Shown here piece after piece: positions 12,085 to 27,203 of a stretch of 64,000 nt of DNA (the stretch's first letter is position 1; each line of letters opens with the position of its first letter). Below the pieces are notes generated by a model. It ran no database searches. It had not been told where the DNA came from and saw nothing but the letters and a program-made list of their open reading frames with translations. Source of the stretch: Saccharum officinarum (taxonomy: Eukaryota; Streptophyta; Magnoliopsida; Poales; Poaceae). A program made the position numbers and the translations under genes. The stretch is from assembly GCA_020631735.1 (NCBI GenBank), contig CM036160.1:8896746-8960745 (forward strand), in the 5' to 3' direction.

Positions 12085-14960
12085 GGTGGCATCCTCCAGG
12101 CGTTTGGACAGCAGGCCCACTTGTGCCTTCAAAGTAGTGCTAGACTCCCTCTCATCGTCAACCTCCTTGTGGAGGTTCTCGGCTATCTTGGTAGCCTTTA
12201 GGGCGCGCTCGCCGGCCAATGTCTCGGCAGTCTTCGCTCCCCCACCTGCTCATTCAGGGACTCAACCTCCTTCCGAAGGTTCTCGAAATCGGTGCGGGCG
12301 ACACTAAGACCCCCAACCTCCCCTACAAGCCGATCTTTTTCATCCTCCAGAGTCTCCACCTCTTTCTTCAAGGCCTCAATGGACAGGTTGTCGTCGACAA
12401 CCTCTTGCGTGCCATGCTCTTCGAGAGCCTCAATCATATGGTGACTTTGTCAAAGCGAAGGTCAATCATAGCATCCAAAAGAAGTATAATAAAAAACAAG
12501 GAGGGAAAAGGAGGAAACAAACGGAAACACACCATACACTGCTGCTCCAGGTTCATCCGCAACAACTTGAAATAATCATCGCTCCTCAGCTAGTGGCAAA
12601 GATGGCCTAATAGGAAACCAGGTATAAGAAACATAAGACTAAGAACAAATAACAGGGAAAAAACAAAAGACAACCTCCTATATCTTTATAGACAACTTCA
12701 AGGACATCCGCCCACCCACTTATTGTGCTGTCGGAGGCCCCAGCAATAGCAACTAAGTAGTTAGCAAAGCACATGCAGAAAACACAAAACTAAGGAAAAA
12801 AGCAATAACTACAACCTGTGCCGTGTTCCATGCCCAGACTAGATGGGCGAGGGGTCTCACCAACGAGCGGAGGCCTCGAAGGTGTGCCCAATCCAATCTA
12901 GGCGACATCCACACCTGCGGGATTACTGGGTTTTTGCCGGTGTCCACAAGGGCCTTTGTCAAATCCGCTGGGACAACCAAACCAAATCAAGTCAAGATAA
13001 AAACTCAAAATATGAAGCAATTAAATAAGGCAAAGACAGACATCAAGTCCTCACTTAGATGCAGAGGATCTGGGACGGCACCAGAAGTACCCGCATCGGT
13101 GCGTTGCGCCATGGCTCGGAATGCTACACTCTGGAACGGAGTAGGAGAGTGCGCCTCCGTATCATCCTTGGACACCTCCAGCACCGGGACATCCATAGTT
13201 CAGCAACGGCTTGCACTACCGACCTCCGCATTAGAAGGAGGGCATGCACCACCGCCTCCGCCAATGTCCTCGCCCTCCAATTCAGACAAGTCGTCACCAA
13301 GAACACCGAGCATGGGCGCCGCAGCAGAGGGGTCGGCAGTAGACCCGGCACCCATCCCCTAGAGGGCATCTTGCATGAAGTCATCGCCACCAAGGTCCAA
13401 AGAAGCGGCAGAGTGCTCGCCTTCCACCCTAACACTGGAGGCTCCGCAACCTCTTCATCGGCGTCAGCAGAGGAGGCTGCAGAGGCAACGGCGGAGGCAG
13501 CAGAAGATGCAGGGATGATCTTCTGTTTCTTGCTGACGACCTTGGGCCTGCTAGCTCCCCTCCTCTTCTTCGACTATACTGTCGCGGTGGTGTTCTTGGC
13601 AATGGTTTTCTTGGATTTATCTTCCAGGGACTTCAACGCCTTCGCCAGAATCTTGTGTTCCGTGTGATGTATCCCTAACTCATCAAACACGCGACTTTAC
13701 TAGGGCATAGAACTCGCGATTGACCTTTGCGTAAGAAATTCCTTATCGGTTATGTCACCAACAATCTCTCGCGCCTCCTGTTCAACGGCGGCAACAAAAT
13801 CATCAAGGGCCTCCTCTGATAAAGCTATCCCAAAATGGGGAAAAGGAACACCTTCAGCCTCGCCAAAAATAGGAAGGTTCACCATCTCTATTTTGAACGA
13901 AGGCTTAGACTTCCCAAGAGGCCAAAACCTCATGGCAACCATCTCTTCAACAAGGCCGCGCCCCCTAGAGTATCAGCAGGCCAAGGCCAAGGCCTTGTCA
14001 CAAGCTTCCCTCTCAGGAGTCATCTCGTCACTAGGATTCACCTTCGCCAAGGGCTTCATTTCTGTCATGATGGAGGCCAAGGGATAACGAGTGCTCTTCT
14101 TCCCGTCTTCATGCATAGTAGTGACTCCGAAGGTCTGAACATAGAACCAATAGCACATCCAATCCTTGTCCCACTTGTTCTTCTAACATCAAGAAATCTC
14201 CAATTGGGAATCCCCTTGCTACCTCTTCGCCATAAACGCGTAGCTGTCGCATTGAGCTACAAGCCCCTTAGCACCCACCTTCTTTGGCTGGCGCTGAAGC
14301 TCCAAGTATGAGCAAAAGGTGTCCAAATTAGGCTCAGCACCATAGGATTGGCAGAAACAACAAAACTTACTCAAAGTAAGAAATCCATTAGGAGTAAAGT
14401 GGTGAATCTAGAGATCAAATTCCTCAAGAACCTGACGAAGGAACTTAAGAGAGGGGGGCGAAGGCCGCATGAAAAATAGTCCTTGAAAACAATAGCATAA
14501 TCCCTACCAGTTTCAAGGACCGTCTCGCCCTGAGGAAGCTTCGCCCGGCCTGCGGGGATGCATCCCTCCTTCTCAAGGTCAGCAAGCATCTTCTTGGTCA
14601 TCAGCAAAGGCCTAAAGTCCCAGGTTTTCCGTCCATCGCTTCGGTCACTCCAGGGCCAATCAAATCACCAACTAAAGCCTCGACTCTAGCAAGATCCTCC
14701 TCAAGCTCCCGAGCCTCCGCACTAGCAATCATGCACTCCTCGAAACGCGCAAGCCACCCTCTAGCCCTAACGCCTAGAAGCTGGGAGTAGGGACTAAAGA
14801 TGGTAGCCCGGTGAGGAGGACTGGCAGTAGAAGCCACCGCTAAGACCAAAATAGCAAAACAGAAAAAGACCAAAGGTAGCAAGGCGCTAAGCAGAGGCTA
14901 GCAAGGCGAAAAGAGAGCGCTGCAGATGTAGAGCAAAGAAAGCGATGGCTTAGTAGAACA
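12085..14960 (-). pseudogene. antisense ORF of the gypsy element (Transposase_28-like), N-terminal part
   Basis: From the promoter side, the minus-strand pieces include a leader segment (ARGWLARFEECMIASAEARELEED), GCIPAGRAKLPQGETV, the block DYAIVFKDYFSCGLRPP, MCYWFYVQTFGVTTMHEDGK near 14158, RFWPLGKSKPSFKIEMVNL near 13930, and a heptad-rich coiled coil near 12437 (EALKKEVETLEDEKDRLVGEV). The CGLRPP-type block resembles the plant family Pfam Transposase_28 (putative gypsy type transposon). Several frames must be joined, partly by introns and partly because of frameshifts. It runs opposite to pol and is cut by the insertion at 6581-12084. Its cellular role is not known. Confidence 0.6.
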
Positions 14961-14979
14961 CAGGGGGGACCTCCACCAA

Positions 14980-15003
14980 CCCCCCCCCCCCCGCCTTATA
15001 TAG
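14980..15003 (-). promoter_or_regulatory. TATA box driving the antisense ORF, beside a poly-C tract
   Basis: On the minus strand, CCTATATAAG (14994-15004) lies just upstream of the antisense ORF and points into it. Immediately downstream in that direction is a run of 13 G (C at 14980-14992 on the plus strand). This is a plausible independent promoter for the antisense gene. Confidence 0.5.
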
Positions 15004-15239
15004 GCAACGACCGCACACCTTGCCTTCCAGGCACCAATGGTCGGATCCGTCCACGGGAGCCTGGGTTTAGGAGCCACTGCGTCAAATTAGAAACGACCAC
15101 TTCACCAATCCAACAGTCCGATCCAGGCGGCCTAGGGGGGAGGTGAGGGGAAACCTCTCTGTGTATGAAGGCCTCTGCGCCTCACAACCTTAGGATCAAA
15201 TTTTGAGGACAGGGCCCACTAGTATCAGACCATGACCTC

Positions 15240-15251
15240 AAAGGGGGGAAC
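15240..15251 (+). promoter_or_regulatory. polypurine tract of the gypsy element
   Basis: The sequence aaaggggggaac lies directly before the LTR start TGTTGGGG. It fixes the plus orientation of the element and identifies the following LTR as the 3' LTR. Confidence 0.75.
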
Positions 15252-15325
15252 TGTTGGGGAACGGTTATGAGTCGCGGAGGCTAAAGCCACTAGCAACGAC
15301 ATGGACTAACAATCTTTCCAAGTTC
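15252..15325 (+). repeat. gypsy 3' LTR, first part
   Basis: The first 74 bases of the 3' LTR, beginning TGTTGGGGAACGG. It is interrupted after agttc (15321-15325), which is the target duplication of the LARD insertion. The LTR continues at 22914. Confidence 0.75.
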
Positions 15326-17898
15326 TGTCACACCCAAAATTTCCTATTTTGGGTTGTGCATGAAAAATACTAAATAAAATAAATGATTTCAATATTTGAA
15401 TAAATTTATTAGATAAGTTAAGTTGCTGCTAATTTAAATATAGATAATTATGGTTTTAAACTTTTTCATATTAATTTGATAATGTGGTGTTTGTGTGATG
15501 CTTGTCTTTGGTGTTGGTGAGTGCTATTATTTTCAAAATACCATAGGACGACGTTTACTTCTCACCGGAAATTTTTTTGGCATTTTCTGGATTTAAAATT
15601 TCAATTTCCGTGAGCTTAATCTTTTTCTTTGATCTCTTCATCAATCTTTTCATGAGCTCAAACTCATTTAGTTGAGTTCCTTATCTCTCCAAGAGTCTCC
15701 AGGATTTTTCCCGTGATTTTTCTGAGCTCCGGACTATTTTTCACGGCCAAAAAGGTAATTTTAGATTTTCTGGAATTATTTTATTCACGGAATTAAAATA
15801 ATCCCGAAATTAAGAAAATCCGAAAAGTTTCCAAACACTACGACTATATATATGCCGGCGTAGCCCTCGACGCCCTGATTTCAGAAGTACAACCCTTATC
15901 GCGAGCCGCCGCTCGTAGCTCCCTCCACCTCTCGCCGAAGTTCTGCATCTACAGCTTGCGTTCCGGCGAACTTCCGACGAGCTTTTCCGGCCAAACCGTC
16001 GCGTTCCGACGCCAGCCACCACCACCAAGAGGCAGCCCTCGTCGTTCTCTACACCGTGGTATATCCGTTTGCACGAATCCATCGCTGTTTCATCGAGTTC
16101 CCATCTCATCTTATTTTTCTCCGGCGAGGTACCACCCTGGCTGACCGGAGCTCTTCCCAGCTCAAGGTAGAAGATGATACTATTTACAGTTTTGCCACTA
16201 AACTTGTTTTGATCATAAAATCTTCGTTTTAACTCCGATTTGACCCGTTCAAGTTGCGTTAGGTTCGTATTTGCGAGCTCTACATGTTAATATAGTTGTG
16301 CAGTAGGTTTGGAAAGTTTAATTTTCGAGTTTATATTAAAATAATTATTTATCTATAGGAAATCTTAGAAAATTCATAACTTTCACGTTTTAAATCCGAA
16401 TTTCGTGATCTTTACGTCTGTGTGATCGTAGAAACGTGTAGAAGAGTTTTATAAACTTTTATTATTGTTTTGCTACTGTTAGTGTACTGTTCTAATTGTA
16501 TCTCTTTGTTTGCTTCGTGTATGTTTGATTGGATGCATGTGTGTTGTTGATTGATGATCGAGTATAGACGGTGAGCAATTTCTTGACGATCAGGAGTATT
16601 ATTTTGAGCCAGACCAGCAGTATCATCAGGAAAGCTTTGATTAAGGCAAGTATAACATGGGACCATCCTTGTTGTCCTATTCACTGAAATTATCATACAT
16701 ATGCATGTGTCCTCCTTGACAACCATAGAGATTATAACTTAGCTATTGATATCTTGTTTCCTTGTCACCTATGGGTTGTGCATTTGGGTAGCTACTGCTA
16801 GCGCTTAATTATGAACAATGATCTTGTAATTTGACTAATGGATTATGCAATCAACCATTAAGATGATTTTATTACTGTTGAAAGGGGGCTAGAGCAAGGG
16901 GTTATATTGTTGCTCTGGTTTCTCTCCGTAAGGACTTACCTGTAAGTGATAACCGGGATATACAGTACAGCTGTGAGGGCTATATGGCTCTGGCTCTAGT
17001 TGTTCAAGAGACCTTTTCTAGCTTGTTAGAGGTTACCTTAAATGGCGTAAGAATGGCTTGCCACTTTGGGTGTAGTGCGAGCCCCTGGCCTAGTGTGTAT
17101 AGGCTGCGGTTGTTGTGCCACAGGGAAGGGGGGTTCTACATCTGCCTGCCGAGTGAATCTAATGGCCCTAACTTGTTAGACGAACTTTTGAGTGGCTTTA
17201 TATGGTTTTCAGTGTTTTGGGAGTAATTAACCCATGCATTTGGAAATCATGACTCACAGTGAAAGTGTACACCTCTGCGCAGAGTTAAAAACTGGTATAC
17301 TAGCCGTGCTCACGGATACGAGCGGCCTTGGGGATTCTTACAGAATAGTTGATCACCATTATTATATCATGCTTAATTATTGTTGATTATTATTATGCTC
17401 ATGTTAATGCTATTCATTATCCTTATTACAATTGATCATTGATTCATTAATGGGAATTGGAATACCTTGATGCTACTCAATTGCTAATTATATGATGATT
17501 AAAAGCTAAACGCAGTCAAACAGTGTCTAGCCTTTTTGAGCCTCATGAACCCTATGTTATACTTGTTGAGTTCGACATGGACTCACTCTTGCTATTTCCC
17601 CAACACTCCAGTGTGTAGAAAGATGCTACTCGGAAAAAGGACAAAGGTGTAGTGGAGTTTCCAGAAGACTAGTAGAAGTGCTAGGCATATGTTACCCCCA
17701 GTCAGCCGTCCCTGAGAAGAATGGAGCCTGAAGTTTAGTCACCGTTCCGCGATACTCTGATGTAAGTGTTAATATAGCTATGTATACGTTATATAATAAC
17801 ATTGTTTCTGATATTTTTTTCATTCTGGCATATGTGTGGACTTCCTGGGCACACATATGATTAGCCTGGTTTTGTTCTTTAGAAAACCGGGTGTGACA
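15326..17898 (+). repeat. LARD 5' LTR
   Basis: A 2573 bp LTR with 10 bp inverted ends TGTCACACCC/GGGTGTGACA. A TATA-like tract (tatatatat, 15845-15853) is followed by a GC-rich stretch and is the likely promoter. The 99-, 62-, 104- and 80-residue ORFs here recur identically in the other LTR, but nothing suggests they are protein-coding. Confidence 0.9.
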
Positions 17899-17901
17899 GA
17901 G

Positions 17902-17913
17902 TGGTATCAGAGC
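17902..17913 (+). promoter_or_regulatory. primer binding site of the LARD
   Basis: tggtatcagagc, three bases after the 5' LTR, is the standard plant retroelement site complementary to the 3' end of initiator tRNA-Met. Confidence 0.9.
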
Positions 17914-20323
17914 GGTGTTGACTGTAGGACGTATGCCAAGTAGCACTGGACGTATTCTAAAACTTATTTTACTATAAAACTAATTTGTCATACCTTGACT
18001 CATTGATTTTGACTATTTTCTCTTCCTTGTCTTGTTGTATCCCCTCCTTGATATAGCTTCCTTTGAGCTATTATTTCTTACTCCATTAGATTTTGTTTTA
18101 TGTTGATTTTACTAAAAGTTTTTTGATCTTACCTTGTTCAAAAGTTCGATGGCCTTTCATCATCTCCAAGGTGCCATTAGGATGACCACCATTGTTGAAC
18201 AAGCACGTGTAGTATCGATGATGTGATGTGTGTTTATTTTGCTTGATGTGTTGCTTGTGTGTTATCCTTGTTCTCATATTTCAAAGGTGGCTTGGAAGGT
18301 ATAAGTCTTGAGGAGTAGCTTGATCTATGCTAAGTGGGGTAGATTTTACGTAATATTCTGCATGCTGATTTCTATAGCAGTCTGCAATGTTTCTGTTATA
18401 TCTCAAGATATGGACATGAGAAATTTATGAAATTTTACTGGGAATAACTAGACTTCTGTATCTTTCCAAACCCACTGGATTTACCTTTTTACCTATTTTG
18501 AGCTAAGAGATATACCTGTTCTAAGTTGAGGTTACTGCACAGTCTGAAATTCTGGAACAGTTTTGTCTAAGCTCTATTTTTGATTAACTTAATGACAGAA
18601 CCTGGAAAAGTGTTATTAATAAAAGTTGTAGATAATTTCATAAGCTTTCCAACCATGTAAAGATCACTTCATTTGGATCTTTGTAGCTCGAGTTATGCCA
18701 GATTTACTGAACTGCTGAAATTAGAATTCGCCCAGAAATTTTCTGCATTACTTCCTTATCTTGTATAAGTGAATATGTCATTGGATATCTTTGAATCTCA
18801 TTGATTTGCCTTGGAATCTTACCTTAGAGATGATTATGGTTATTTAGTATAAAAGGAGATGCAAGTTACTTTGGTGTCCCCTAGTTTCTTTTTCTTAAGG
18901 GGGTAGCAAAGTTGTGAGTGTTGCAAGATGAAGGTTTCGTATGTCCTAGTGCTTCACTTGGAAGAAGTGGTTATCTCTATGATTGGAAGTCTACTCATGT
19001 GCTAGTGTTGTTTGCTTGGGATTAGTGCTTTGTTGGATCATCTACAAGAAGCTTGGGTATTCGTCAGGACTGGTCTTCACTTCAAGCTATCATCAATTGG
19101 GAGTTCAACATTCAATTCAACATACTCTATACAAGTTAGCATGGACGACATAGGAAGGAGATGTTGGAAGTCTATAGTTAGTTTCATGAAAACTTAGATG
19201 ACATCACCCCCATATCAAGTATGTTTAGTAAGTTTTAAGTGAAGGACTTATCAATAGCAGCAAGCCTTAGAGAAAGTGTTTCCTTCAATGACATCGCCAG
19301 GTGGAACAAGACCTTTGTTAAGTGGGGTAGTGTCTGTTACCATCATCAATCTTAAGCGACGAGGTACGAAGAACTGAAGATCAAACCTTATCTTTCTTGT
19401 TATCTTTTGGCTATCCTTGATCTATGTCTTATATCTCATCAACGCAAAGCAAAGAAGCATGAAAACTTGAAGATTAGTGTTATCTATCTCTCTAATCTCT
19501 GTGAATCTCATTTTTATCTTATCCTGTCTTTTTAGAGCAGTCTGTTTTCCATAGCTTATATCTCTATTTTTGGATGCCCAAAAATCATGGATAAATTTTG
19601 GACAATAGTATACTTCAATATCTTTCTCTGACCGTAAGAACCATTCTAATAGCTATTATGGTTTGGGATTTATGAAAATCACAAGGCGGTGCATCTGTGC
19701 TGTCAGTAATCTGGAATAGTTTCTGTTGTTCACAGTTTTCGACTACGTTAACTGTAGAATTTAGAGAAGTGTTCTATAAGGAAGTTGTAGTAAATTTGAT
19801 AAGCTTTCCAACGGTATAAGCTACAACATCATTGGATTCGTAGAACTCGAGATATAACTGTATTTCTGCACTGCTATTTTTCTGCTCGCGAGGAAGTGCA
19901 TGTTACTTGTTCTTGGATATGCTCATGAGTCTCTTTGAGATGATAGAAGGACATGATGGTAGTTATCACTCAGAAACAAATGCAATCTATCCATTGGTGT
20001 TCTCCAATTGAACTCTTCTTAAGGGGTTTGCCGAACTAAAAGATGATACAAGATGAAGGTTTATAGGTTCTGTTTCATCACCTGGAAGCATCAGCTAGCT
20101 ACATGGTTGTAAAGTCGCTATCGAGCGCAAGTATCTTTTCTTAGGATTGGTAACCTGTTAGAACCATCTACAAGGATCGTAAGGGTCTAAAGAAGACATT
20201 TACAAAGTTGGTTTTGAGTTTGTGGCATCATCATTGGATAAGAGTTGATGAAGAAAGAGTGAAGATTTGCAGATCAACTTTATCTTTCTCCCTAGTCTCT
20301 CCAAATCTCGGGACGAGATTTCT
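17914..20323 (+). repeat. LARD internal region made of two diverged tandem blocks
   Basis: Blocks at about 18376-19060 and 19536-20185 align at a roughly constant offset of 1125-1160 bases. Shared landmarks are agcagtctg (18376, 19536), aagctttccaac (18642, 19801), aagatgaaggttt (18925, 20050) and catctacaag (19039, 20165). The polypurine-like word aagtggggtag occurs three times (near 18332, 19320, 20327). No ORF of note spans the region and no gag, protease or RT motif is seen. Confidence 0.7.
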
Positions 20324-20340
20324 GTTAAGTGGGGTAGATT
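20324..20340 (+). promoter_or_regulatory. polypurine tract of the LARD
   Basis: gttaagtggggtagatt lies directly before the second LTR and would prime plus-strand DNA synthesis. Similar words occur twice more in the internal region. Confidence 0.65.
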
Positions 20341-22913
20341 TGTCACACCCAAAATTTCCTATTTTGGGTTGTGCATGAAAAATACTAAATAAAATAAATG
20401 ATTTCAATATTTGAATAAATTTATTAGATAAGTTAAGTTGCTGCTAATTTAAATATAGATAATTATGGTTTTAAACTTTTTCATATTAATTTGATAATGT
20501 GGTGTTTGTGTGATGCTTGTCTTTGGTGTTGGTGAGTGCTATTATTTTCAAAATACCATAGGACGACGTTTACTTCTCACCGGAAATTTTTTTGGCATTT
20601 TCTGGATTTAAAATTTCAATTTCCGTGAGCTTAATCTTTTTCCTTGATCTCTTCATCAATCTTTTCATGAGCTCAAACTCATTTAGTTGAGTTCCTTATC
20701 TCTCCAAGAGTCTCCAGGATTTTTCCCGTGATTTTTCTGAGCTCCGGACTATTTTTCACGGCCAAAAAGGTAATTTTAGATTTTCTGGAATTATTTTATT
20801 CACGGAATTAAAATAATCCCGAAATTAAGAAAATCCGAAAAGTTTCCAAACACTACGACTATATATATGCCGGCGTAGCCCTCGACGCCCTGATTTCAGA
20901 AGTACAACCCTTATCGCGAGCCGCCGCTCGTAGCTCCCTCCACCTCTCGCCGAAGTTCTGCATCTACAGCTTGCGTTCCGGCGAACTTCCGACGAGCTTT
21001 TCCGGCCAAACCGTCGCGTTCCGACGCCAGCCACCACCACCAAGAGGCAGCCCTCGTCGTTCTCTACACCGTGGTATATCCGTTTGCACGAATCCATCGC
21101 TGTTTCATCGAGTTCCCATCTCATCTTATTTTTCTCCGGCGAGGTACCACCCTGGCTGACCGGAGCTCTTCCCAGCTCAAGGTAGAAGATGATACTATTT
21201 ACAGTTTTGCCACTAAACTTGTTTTGATCATAAAATCTTCGTTTTAACTCCGATTTGACCCGTTCAAGTTGCGTTAGGTTCGTATTTGCGAGCTCTACAT
21301 GTTAATATAGTTGTGCAGTAGGTTTGGAAAGTTTAATTTTCGAGTTTATATTAAAATAATTATTTATCTATAGGAAATCTTAGAAAATTCATAACTTTCA
21401 CGTTTTAAATCCGAATTTCGTGATCTTTACGTCTGTGTGATCGTAGAAACGTGTAGAAGAGTTTTATAAACTTTTATTATTGTTTTGCTACTGTTAGTGT
21501 ACTGTTCTAATTGTATCTCTTTGTTTGCTTCGTGTATGTTTGATTGGATGCATGTGTGTTGTTGATTGATGATCGAGTATAGACGGTGAGCAATTTCTTG
21601 ACGATCAGGAGTATTATTTTGAGCCAGACCAGCAGTATCATCAGGAAAGCTTTGATTAAGGCAAGTATAACATGGGACCATCCTTGTTGTCCTATTCACT
21701 GAAATTATCATACATATGCATGTGTCCTCCTTGACAACCATAGAGATTATAACTTAGCTATTGATATCTTGTTTCCTTGTCACCTATGGGTTGTGCATTT
21801 GGGTAGCTACTGCTAGCGCTTAATTATGAACAATGATCTTGTAATTTGACTAATGGATTATGCAATCAACCATTAAGATGATTTTATTACTGTTGAAAGG
21901 GGGCTAGAGCAAGGGGTTATATTGTTGCTCTGGTTTCTCTCCGTAAGGACTTACCTGTAAGTGATAACCGGGATATACAGTACAGCTGTGAGGGCTATAT
22001 GGCTCTGGCTCTAGTTGTTCAAGAGACCTTTTCTAGCTTGTTAGAGGTTACCTTAAATGGCGTAAGAATGGCTTGCCACTTTGGGTGTAGTGCGAGCCCC
22101 TGGCCTAGTGTGTATAGGCTGCGGTTGTTGTGCCACAGGGAAGGGGGGTTCTACATCTGCCTGCCGAGTGAATCTAATGGCCCTAACTTGTTAGACGAAC
22201 TTTTGAGTGGCTTTATATGGTTTTCAGTGTTTTGGGAGTAATTAACCCATGCATTTGGAAATCATGACTCACAGTGAAAGTGTACACCTCTGCGCAGAGT
22301 TAAAAACTGGTATACTAGCCGTGCTCACGGATACGAGCGGCCTTGGGGATTCTTACAGAATAGTTGATCACCATTATTATATCATGCTTAATTATTGTTG
22401 ATTATTATTATGCTCATGTTAATGCTATTCATTATCCTTATTACAATTGATCATTGATTCATTAATGGGAATTGGAATACCTTGATGCTACTCAATTGCT
22501 AATTATATGATGATTAAAAGCTAAACGCAGTCAAACAGTGTCTAGCCTTTTTGAGCCTCATGAACCCTATGTTATACTTGTTGAGTTCGACATGGACTCA
22601 CTCTTGCTATTTCCCCAACACTCCAGTGTGTAGAAAGATGCTACTCGGAAAAAGGACAAAGGTGTAGTGGAGTTTCCAGAAGACTAGTAGAAGTGCTAGG
22701 CATATGTTACCCCCAGTCAGCCGTCCCTGAGAAGAATGGAGCCTGAAGTTTAGTCACCGTTCCGCGATACTCTGATGTAAGTGTTAATATAGCTATGTAT
22801 ACGTTATATAATAACATTGTTTCTGATATTTTTTTTATTCTGACATATGTGTGGACTTCCTGGGCACACATATGATTAGCCTGGTTTTGTTCTTTAGAAA
22901 ACCGGGTGTGACA
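20341..22913 (+). repeat. LARD 3' LTR
   Basis: A 2573 bp copy with the same length and ends as the 5' LTR. Differences seen by eye are t/c near 15633/20642, and c/t and g/a near 17821-17828/22836-22843. ORFs in the two copies translate identically except where the last two changes fall. Confidence 0.9.
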
Positions 22914-23378
22914 AGTTCTCATGGCCAGAATGTAGGGAGAAGCAGGCGAAGGCCCGACGACTGAGGCGGAGGTCCCGCTGGAGGCGGAGGCCTGGGGACG
23001 GAGGCGGAGGTCCCAGGAGCGGCGGAGGCTCGGCAGGGGCAGCCCGGACGAAGGCTCCGGGCCCATGGTGGGCTCCCTCCGCATGACGCTACGGGGCCAT
23101 GGGCCGATAGCCCATGTGCCCTTGGCGGCTTGTACTAGCATGAGTATATTCGAAGGATAAACTGTAACCGACAGGGGTAGAATTGTAAGGGATAGTGCTA
23201 GTCAACCGTACCCTATAAAAGGGAGGACTAGAATTCTATAAATGGTTGGTTGGTGAATACATTTATGAAACCCTAATTGTGCCTAACCCCACCGACCACT
23301 CTTCATACCTTCGCCCAGGGCATCCCGCTGGGCGAAGGCACTCTGTGTCCCACCTGCTGGAAATCCCATTTTCCAACA
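22914..23378 (+). repeat. gypsy 3' LTR, second part
   Basis: The LTR resumes after the duplicated agttc and ends TTTTCCAACA at 23378. With the first part it makes an LTR of about 534 bp. It contains tataaaagg at 23214-23222, a good TATA box pointing right, and the inverted word cttcgccca...tgggcgaag near 23312-23337. Host sequence homologous to the SCPL-B 3' flank begins immediately afterwards. Confidence 0.75.
23214..23222 (+). promoter_or_regulatory. LTR TATA box facing SCPL-A from its 3' side
   Basis: ctataaaagg lies in the gypsy 3' LTR. A transcript started about 30 bases downstream would leave the LTR at 23378 and enter the SCPL-A last exon (stop at 23568) in the antisense direction. 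Confidence 0.5.
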
Positions 23379-23567
23379 CATAGTGCAACCACTTATCATA
23401 TTATTTTGCAATCTTGAAGACCAAATAATACTTTCTTCTACATGCATTGGGAAGAGATAACTACTTGAATGTGCTAATAAGTATAGTACACAATTTATAT
23501 AAGTATAGTACACAATTTATTCTGTGTTATTTCACGTTATATATGCCAATAAAAATAAATGATAACA

Positions 23568-27113
<3,546 letters not shown>

Positions 27114-27120
<7 letters not shown>

Positions 27121-27203
27121 TCATCATGCTCAGCTTGTGCACATACAATTGTTGGATGATGATTACAGAGACAATGTATATATTCCAATTTGTGGGATAG
27201 TAC
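27114..27203 (-). pseudogene. third SCPL copy, start-codon and leader remnant (left half)
   Basis: tcatcatgctcagcttgtgc and the next 65 bases match the SCPL-A start codon and 5' leader (26314-26397) almost base for base, but the coding sequence that should precede it on this strand is absent. The join falls in a 7-base word (ccaccgg) shared by both parents. The leader is interrupted at 27203 by the hAT element and resumes at 31006. Confidence 0.75.

Larger units (their letters stand above)
15326..22913 (+). mobile_element. young non-autonomous LTR element (LARD), complete
   Basis: A complete 7588 bp element with two 2573 bp LTRs (15326-17898 and 20341-22913) that start TGTCACACCC and end GGGTGTGACA. 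It has a primer binding site at 17902, a polypurine tract before the second LTR, and an exact 5 bp target duplication agttc at 15321-15325 and 22914-22918. The internal region is only 2442 bp and encodes no gag or pol domain, so it must be mobilised in trans. By eye I find three substitutions between the LTRs, all transitions. It sits inside the 3' LTR of the older gypsy element. Confidence 0.92.
1..23378 (+). mobile_element. Ty3/gypsy retrotransposon, Tat lineage, 5' end outside window
   Basis: The plus-strand order is protease, RT, RNase H, a second RNase H and integrase, then a long spacer carrying an antisense ORF, a polypurine tract at 15240-15251 and a 3' LTR starting TGTTGGGGAAC at 15252. 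Dual RNase H plus an extra antisense ORF between pol and the 3' LTR is known for the Tat lineage (Grande/RIRE2-like). The 5' LTR and gag lie upstream of the window. Two younger insertions interrupt it: 6581-12084 and 15326-22913. The element ends at 23378 (TTTTCCAACA). The next bases, catag, are the expected target duplication, whose partner is outside the window. Many stops and frameshifts make it inactive. Confidence 0.85.

Noticed and set aside
15810..16144. 99 aa and 62 aa ORFs repeated identically at 20825-21159
   Set aside because: They are in the two LTRs of the same LARD; identity is due to LTR identity, and composition and lack of any domain argue against coding.
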